DNA from: VXOI01 sp965261945 | GTDB lineage: Bacteria; Chloroflexota; Dehalococcoidia; Lucifugimonadales; UBA3495 | Assembly: GCA_965261945.1 (NCBI GenBank) | Contig: CBDHEF010000002.1 | Coordinates: 1,984,001-2,048,000 of the forward strand | Direction: 5' to 3' | Length of the DNA stretch: 64,000 nucleotides | In this document: positions 60,157-64,000 of the stretch, piece after piece | Numbering within the stretch: position 1 is the stretch's first letter | Layout of the letters: every line of letters starts with the position of its first letter | Translations under genes and position numbers: made by a program | The notes under the pieces: generated by a model | The model's input: the letters and a program-made list of their open reading frames with translations, nothing else | Databases searched by the model: none | Told to the model about the DNA's origin: nothing

Positions 60157-61317
60157 ATGAAGAGAAGCGGCTCCAGGATTCTCACCACCCACACCGGCAG
60201 CCTGCCCCGGTCGCCCCAACTCCAGGAACTCCTGCGGGAGCGCGAAGACCGGGCCGGGTTCGACCCCGGGCGGCTCGCCGCCGGTGTGCGTGAATCAGTA
60301 TCCGAGGTGGTGACCAGGCAGCAGGAGATCGGCATCGACGTGGTAAACGACGGCGAGCAGGGTCGCTCCCAGTATGCCACCTATGTGAAAGAGCGTCTGT
60401 CGGGGTTCGAGGGGGAGCGGCGGGTGCGCGCCCGCCCGCGCCTGGACGACGCCGATTTCCCCGATTTCGCAGCGACACAGGCGCATTTCTCCTCGCGCAA
60501 TATGCCTCAACCGGCTTGCACCGGCTCCATCGCATGGAAGGACTGGCCGGCGGTGGAGCGGGACATCACAACCCTGAAAGAGGTGTCGGCGAAAGAGGTG
60601 TCGGCGAACACGTCGGCGGAAGAAGTGTTCATGACCGCGGCGTCGCCGGGGGTCATCGCCAACTTTCTTCCCAACGAGTATTACCCCACAGAAGAGGCCT
60701 ACCTCTACGCCCTGGCAGAGGTTATGAAGGACGAGTACAACGCCATAGCCGCAGCGGGACTCCTCCTTCAAATCGACTGCCCCGACCTTGCCATGACCCG
60801 CGTCTCCCAGTTCTCCCACCTGACCGAGGAAGAATTCAAGAAGGTGGTGGAACTGCACGTCGAGGTAATCAACTACGCCCTGAAGGACATCGACCCGGAG
60901 CGGATGCGGCTGCATCTCTGCTGGGGGAATACCGAGGGCCCGCACCACCACGACATACCGCTCAAGGAAATCGTGGACATGGTGCTGAAGGCGCGTCCCC
61001 TCGGCCTGTCCTTCGAGGGCGCCAATCCCCGCCACGCCCACGAGTGGAAGGTGTGGGAAGACATAGACCTGCCCGACGGCAAACTTTTGATCCCCGGCGT
61101 GCTGGATACCACCACCAACTTCATAGAGCACCCGGAGTTGATCGCCCAACGCATCGCCAACTACGCCAACGCCGTGGGCCGGGAAAACGTGATGGCCAGC
61201 AGCGACTGCGGTTTCGGCACCTCGGCCTGGGGTCGAAAGGTCGAGACTCAAATCGCCTGGGCCAAGCTGGCCTGCATGGTAGAGGGCGCCCGGCTGGCCT
61301 CCCAAGAGCTGTGGTAA
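60157..61317 (+). CDS. cobalamin-independent methionine synthase-like (MetE C-terminal family) methyltransferase
   Basis: A 386-residue enzyme of the MetE C-terminal/UROD superfamily, close to the archaeal MetE and epoxyalkane:CoM transferase type. The ATG at 60157 follows GGGAGGAACC. Zinc ligands expected by family are in MRLHLCWGNTEGPHHHDIP (His, Cys) and SSDCGFGTSAWGRK (Cys), with Glu in LSFEGANPRH. The N-terminal LTTHTGSLPRSPQLQELL is diagnostic. It would transfer a methyl or alkyl group to a thiol; substrate uncertain. A 15-bp tandem doublet (60576-60605) adds an extra KEVSA. Confidence 0.88.
   Translation: MKRSGSRILTTHTGSLPRSPQLQELLREREDRAGFDPGRLAAGVRESVSEVVTRQQEIGIDVVNDGEQGRSQYATYVKERLSGFEGERRVRARPRLDDADFPDFAATQAHFSSRNMPQPACTGSIAWKDWPAVERDITTLKEVSAKEVSANTSAEEVFMTAASPGVIANFLPNEYYPTEEAYLYALAEVMKDEYNAIAAAGLLLQIDCPDLAMTRVSQFSHLTEEEFKKVVELHVEVINYALKDIDPERMRLHLCWGNTEGPHHHDIPLKEIVDMVLKARPLGLSFEGANPRHAHEWKVWEDIDLPDGKLLIPGVLDTTTNFIEHPELIAQRIANYANAVGRENVMASSDCGFGTSAWGRKVETQIAWAKLACMVEGARLASQELW
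60576..60605. repeat. 15-bp perfect tandem doublet inside the MetE-like gene
   Basis: GAAAGAGGTGTCGGC is repeated exactly at 60576-60590 and 60591-60605 and keeps the frame, adding KEVSA. Confidence 0.95.
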
Positions 61318-61351
61318 GGCTCGTAACGACGAATCAGGAGCGGGAACAACT

Positions 61352-62761
61352 TTGAGTGAGCAAACACTGGCAACAATCCTCTCAAGCGTGGGCTGGGACA
61401 CGGCCCGCGCCGCCGAACCGCAAATCACTGGCGGCCCGGACCCCATTCTGCCGACGCCCTTCCGCATCGGGGAGACCGCCGCCGCCAGCCTGGCCGCCGT
61501 CGGCCTCGCGGTTTCGGACCTCTGGGAGTTGCGCACCGGGCGCCGTCAGGAGGTCGGGATAGATGCCCGTCAGGCCACGGCTTCGCTGCGCAGCGGCAAG
61601 TACCTGGCAATGGACGGGACGCCGGTGGCCGCCGAGCGCACCCCGGTGATGGGTGTGTATCCGGCGAAAAACGGCCGCTGGAGCTACCTGCACTGCAACT
61701 TCCCCAACCACCGCGACGCGGCCCTGGGGGTGCTGGGCGTCGAGGAAGACCGGGAGGCGGTGCGCCGGGTCGTGGCCGGCTGGGACGCCCTGGAGCTGGA
61801 GGAGGCCATCATCGCCGCCAGGGGCGCCGGCGGAATGGTGCGCTCCATGGCCGAGTGGGCACAACACCCCCAGTCTGCCGCCGTAGCGTCTTTGCCTCTG
61901 CTGGAAATCGAGAAGATAGGCGACAGCCCGCCGGAGCCGATGCCCGAGGGTTCCCGGCCCCTGTCGGGGATACGTGTCTTGGACCTGACCAGGGTGCTGG
62001 CAGGCCCGAGTTGCGCCCGCACACTGGCCGAACACGGGGCGGACGTGATGAAAATCAGCGGCCCCCATCTGCCCTTCAGCCCGACCCAGGAACTGGACAC
62101 CGGGCACGGCAAGCTCTCCACCCACATCGACCTGCGGGAAAACCGGGAAGTGGAAACCCTGCGGGGGCTGGCGCGTGAAGCCGACGTGTTCTCGCAGGGC
62201 TACCGCCCGGGAACTCTGTCGCAGCGGGGACTCTCACCGGAGGAACTGGCCAGGCTGCGGCCTGGCATCGTCTACGTCTCCCTGTCCGCCTTTGGCCGCG
62301 TGGGGCCGTGGGCCGAACGGCGCGGCTTCGATACCGTGGTGCAGACAGTGAGCGGCATAACCGACCGGCAGGGCGAGGTATTCCCCGGCGCGGAGCCGGG
62401 GCCGCAGTTCTACCCAGTGTCGGCCATTGACTACCTGACCGGCTACCTGATGGCCTTCGGCGCCATGGTGGCCCTCGCCCGCCGGGTGCGTGAAGGTGGA
62501 AGCTGGCTGGTCCGCGCGTCCCTGGCGCAAACCGGCCGCTGGCTGGTGGATCGCGGCCAGGCGCCGGAGGCGGAGCTGCGGAACGTGCCGGAGGAGTTCA
62601 CCGCCGAGGAAATACGGCGGTGGTCCACGGCCAGTAACGTTCCGGCAGGTCAGCTTAGCCACCTGGCGCCGGCGCTGCAACTCTCGGAGACCCGGCCCCA
62701 CTGGACCAGGCCAACGGTGCCCCTCGGCTACCACGACCCGGTATGGCCGGAGCGGTCGTAG
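61352..62761 (+). CDS. class III CoA-transferase (CaiB/BaiF family), permuted/extended form
   Basis: A 469-residue CoA-transferase-family protein. TTG 61352 is the first start; AGGAG lies 13 bases before. The N-terminal third has LRTGRRQEVGIDARQATASL, a segment that in standard enzymes occurs after the Rossmann part. The Rossmann start RVLDLTRVLAGPSCARTLAE appears only at about residue 207. The C-terminal part repeats a second GSWLVRASLAQTGRWLVD segment. So the usual order is partly permuted/duplicated; a similar order is known in some actinobacterial members. It moves CoA between carboxylic acids. Downstream of the MetE-like gene on the same strand. Confidence 0.8.
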   Translation: MSEQTLATILSSVGWDTARAAEPQITGGPDPILPTPFRIGETAAASLAAVGLAVSDLWELRTGRRQEVGIDARQATASLRSGKYLAMDGTPVAAERTPVMGVYPAKNGRWSYLHCNFPNHRDAALGVLGVEEDREAVRRVVAGWDALELEEAIIAARGAGGMVRSMAEWAQHPQSAAVASLPLLEIEKIGDSPPEPMPEGSRPLSGIRVLDLTRVLAGPSCARTLAEHGADVMKISGPHLPFSPTQELDTGHGKLSTHIDLRENREVETLRGLAREADVFSQGYRPGTLSQRGLSPEELARLRPGIVYVSLSAFGRVGPWAERRGFDTVVQTVSGITDRQGEVFPGAEPGPQFYPVSAIDYLTGYLMAFGAMVALARRVREGGSWLVRASLAQTGRWLVDRGQAPEAELRNVPEEFTAEEIRRWSTASNVPAGQLSHLAPALQLSETRPHWTRPTVPLGYHDPVWPERS

Positions 62762-62796
62762 CCGGTGCCGGGTCAGCCGTATCTGCAAAGCCTTCT

Positions 62797-62843
62797 GTGA
62801 AACCTGTCCGTCCTGAGCCAGTCAGAGGATGGACGGGTTTCAC
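62797..62843 (+). terminator. imperfect hairpin after the CoA-transferase gene
   Basis: GTGAAACCTGTCCGTCC and GGATGGACGGGTTTCAC pair at 15 of 17 positions around a 13-nt loop holding TGAGCCAGTC, an inverted piece of the 17-bp repeat seen in ctaA. The rest of 62762-63238 (about 480 bp) has no gene I can support. It contains an inverted TTTCCGGCCA/TGGCCGGAAA pair at 63113-63180, which may be an IS1182 end. Confidence 0.5.
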
Positions 62844-63238
62844 TTGCCTGCAACCCATCCAACCGCCCACCCTGCGAAAAGCTCACGACGAACCGCCAAA
62901 AGGACTCGATCGACTTTTCAACCACTCTGTTTGCTGACAGCAGGCGGTTGACACTCTTTTGTCTGTCCCCATAGCATCGGTGGACGATACTATGGTACGG
63001 AAACGGCCCCTCCATTATTACAACGACGGATCACAAGAAAAGGACCCTGAGCACCTCTTCATGGCGACCTGCCCACGCCCGTGGCAGCCTTGCGGCCTTG
63101 CCTTTCGCGAAGCGATTTCCGGCCAAAAACTGACCAAATCGAAGAAGCGTCGTTGTAATACTAGAAATCTGGCCGGAAAGTGGAGTCAGCCCGGCCGGCG
63201 GCTATACTTGGGGTCAACAAGGGTAGCGAGGGCTGAGA

Positions 63239-63540
63239 ATGCTGGGAGAGCGGTCGGAGCAGAGGGGTCTGTGGGAAGCGGACCGGTTGTATCTGGACCA
63301 CGTCGGCAAGGACACCTTCTACGGTCTGCTGGCCTCATTGCGGGGCCGGCTGTTCCGGGACGCCGATTTCGCGGTGTTCTTTCGCGGCGTTCTACTGCGC
63401 CGACAACGGCCGGGATAGTGTGCCGCCCAGCCTGCTGGCGGCGGCTCTCCTGCTCCAGTCCCACGACAAGACCAGCGACGCCGAGGCCAAGGCCCGGGCC
63501 GACTTCGACATCCGCTGGAAGGTGGCTCTGGGGATTGGCT
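63239..63540 (+). pseudogene. IS1182-family transposase, N-terminal remnant with frameshift
   Basis: ATG 63239 begins MLGERSEQRGLWEADRLYLD and continues HVGKDTFYGLLASLRGRLFR DADF, the typical IS1182 N-terminal domain. A 13-bp tandem doublet (TTCGCGGTGTTCT at 63368-63380, TTCGCGGCGTTCT at 63381-63393) then shifts the frame. The second frame reads AFYCADNGRDSVPPSLLAAA and LLLQSHDKTSDAEAKARADF, ending DIRWKVALGI at about 63538. The remainder of the transposase (about 350 residues) is missing. It is a dead fragment next to a truncated lipoprotein start. Confidence 0.85.
63368..63393. repeat. 13-bp tandem doublet causing the transposase frameshift
   Basis: Two units of TTCGCGG-T/C-GTTCT, one mismatch, no spacer. 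Loss of one unit restores DFAAFYCADNGR in frame. Confidence 0.9.
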
Positions 63541-63616
63541 CGGTGCAGGCAAGGGCGACCAGCAACATGGCAACCCCGGCGACAATAGTGAAGACCATCT
63601 TCAGCATGGCCGCCAC
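63535..63616 (-). pseudogene. truncated lipoprotein signal peptide
   Basis: From ATG 63616 the minus strand reads MAAMLKMVFTIVAGVAMLLV followed by ALACTEPI, a complete signal peptide with lipobox VALAC. It then runs into the IS1182 remnant at about 63535 and loses homology-like structure. It looks like the 5' end of a lipoprotein gene cut by the IS; the body is not in the window. Confidence 0.5.
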
Positions 63617-63718
63617 GATAGCATATATCCCTGCTCCAATGCACTGGCCGCCGCCATCTGCCCCACCCGCCCCTTACGTGGTAGGATACCGGCAACACTC
63701 GTTATGGAGGAAAGCGGT

Positions 63719-64000
63719 ATGGCCATGGATGTTCAGGTTTATACCCAGCCTGGTTGATTCTCCTGCCGGACTCTGGAAGAGTTCCTCAAGTCCAACGGTA
63801 TTCCTTACGAACATCACGACCTGCTCAGCGAACCCGCCGCGGTGGAGCATCTGCGCAGCCGCGGAATCAAGTCGCTGCCGGTCACCATCATCGACGACAC
63901 AGAGGTCATCATCGGCTACTACCCCAAGAAGCTGATTCCGGCCCTGAAGCTGGATGTGTCCGTTGACCTGTCGGGCAAGACGGCGTGGCTGGCCGAGAAG
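63719..64000 (+). CDS. glutaredoxin-like protein with in-frame UGA (probable selenoprotein), 3' truncated
   Basis: ATG 63719 follows GGAGG at 63706-63710 with 8-nt spacing. The frame reads MAMDVQVYTQPG, then TGA (63755-63757), then FSCRTLEEFLKSNGIPYEHH and EHLRSRGIKSLPVTIIDDTE, and stays open to the window end (94 codons). The TGA takes the place of the first Cys in the glutaredoxin/NrdH motif (T-Q-P-G-C-x-x-C), with Cys16 kept, so a selenocysteine at residue 13 (Sec-Phe-Ser-Cys) is the simplest reading. Cis-Pro in SLPVTI supports the thioredoxin fold. A SECIS-like hairpin starts 10 nt after the UGA. The alternative is a nonsense mutation in an otherwise intact gene. Sec machinery (selA/selB/selC) is not in this window. 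Confidence 0.78.
63768..63785 (+). promoter_or_regulatory. candidate bacterial SECIS hairpin
   Basis: GGACTCT (63768-63774) pairs with AGAGTTCC (63778-63785) with one T (63782) bulged and a GGA apical loop. It starts 10 nt after the UGA. In E. coli fdhF the upper stem starts 11 nt after the UGA and also has a bulged U and a G-rich loop. Here the bulge is on the 3' arm rather than the 5' arm. Confidence 0.55.

Noticed and set aside
62959..63588. 209-codon plus-strand open frame
   Set aside because: Its composition and overlap with the transposase remnant mark it as a shadow.
63186..63698. 170-codon minus-strand open frame
   Set aside because: It runs through the IS1182 remnant and the intergenic region, is Arg/Gly/Pro-rich and has no ribosome site.

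Overview
The window is a GC-rich bacterial chromosome segment. Its enzyme set is an amidase, three long LLM-class flavin oxidoreductases, a class III CoA-transferase, a bicupin, CocE-type and alpha/beta hydrolases, a MetE-like methyltransferase, a methylmalonyl-CoA epimerase and heme A/heme O synthases. Together with Thr/Pro-rich linkers behind lipoboxes, this points to an aerobic, organic-matter-degrading member of the Chloroflexota (SAR202/Dehalococcoidia-like). That placement is inferred from gene content; no rRNA gene is present to confirm it.

Layout. 1-10.6 kb: the end of an Ldh-family oxidoreductase, a two-gene AAA ATPase/DUF4276 cassette of lower GC, then a minus-strand block with an amidase, two LLM oxidoreductases, hydrolases, a frameshifted HEPN-like gene and a VapBC-like pair. 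10.8-17.4 kb: serA, a ketopantoate-reductase-like gene, HicAB, tRNA-Gly(UCC), a Kef-type antiporter and a RidA protein. 17.4-20.2 kb: a repeat-rich stretch with a coxL remnant, a YihY protein and a frameshifted gene. 20.4-25.4 kb: a DUF255 protein, a carboxymuconolactone-decarboxylase-like protein, a ThDP enzyme and methylmalonyl-CoA epimerase. 25.47-27.68 kb: an IS1595-type element with inverted ends, an 8-bp target duplication and three small passenger genes. 28.1-35.2 kb: ctaA-ctaB, a gentisate-dioxygenase-like bicupin, a DUF2339 giant and tRNA-Gly(GCC). 35.2-47.3 kb: dehydrogenases, two pseudogenes (one a trypsin-like protease gene split by a 179-bp MITE), a DNA glycosylase, a CocE hydrolase, an LLM oxidoreductase, cyanase and an NHL protein. 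47.6-54.6 kb: secreted proteins and lipoproteins, a polysaccharide deacetylase, DUF3179, CcdA and a BtuF-like protein. 55.9-62.8 kb: folD-queA, a MhpD-like hydratase, Fur, a MetE-like gene and a CoA-transferase. 63.2-64.0 kb: an IS1182 remnant and the start of a glutaredoxin-like gene.

The most notable observation is at the right edge. The glutaredoxin-like gene has an in-frame UGA in place of the first active-site Cys of a Cys-x-x-Cys motif. A hairpin with a bulged U begins 10 nt downstream, as expected for a bacterial selenocysteine insertion element. Second, the window is full of small-repeat activity. There are short tandem doublets of 8-26 bp, at least one of which explains a frameshift. 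There are several families of palindromic MITE-like elements. One of these interrupts the protease gene just before its catalytic His, with the reading frame fully restorable by excision.

Metabolically the genes suggest oxidation of recalcitrant or aromatic compounds (LLM oxidoreductases, bicupin, hydratase, CoA-transferase), propionyl/methylmalonyl-CoA handling with possible cobalamin salvage, and aerobic respiration through a heme A/O oxidase. Functions given only by family resemblance are marked as such.
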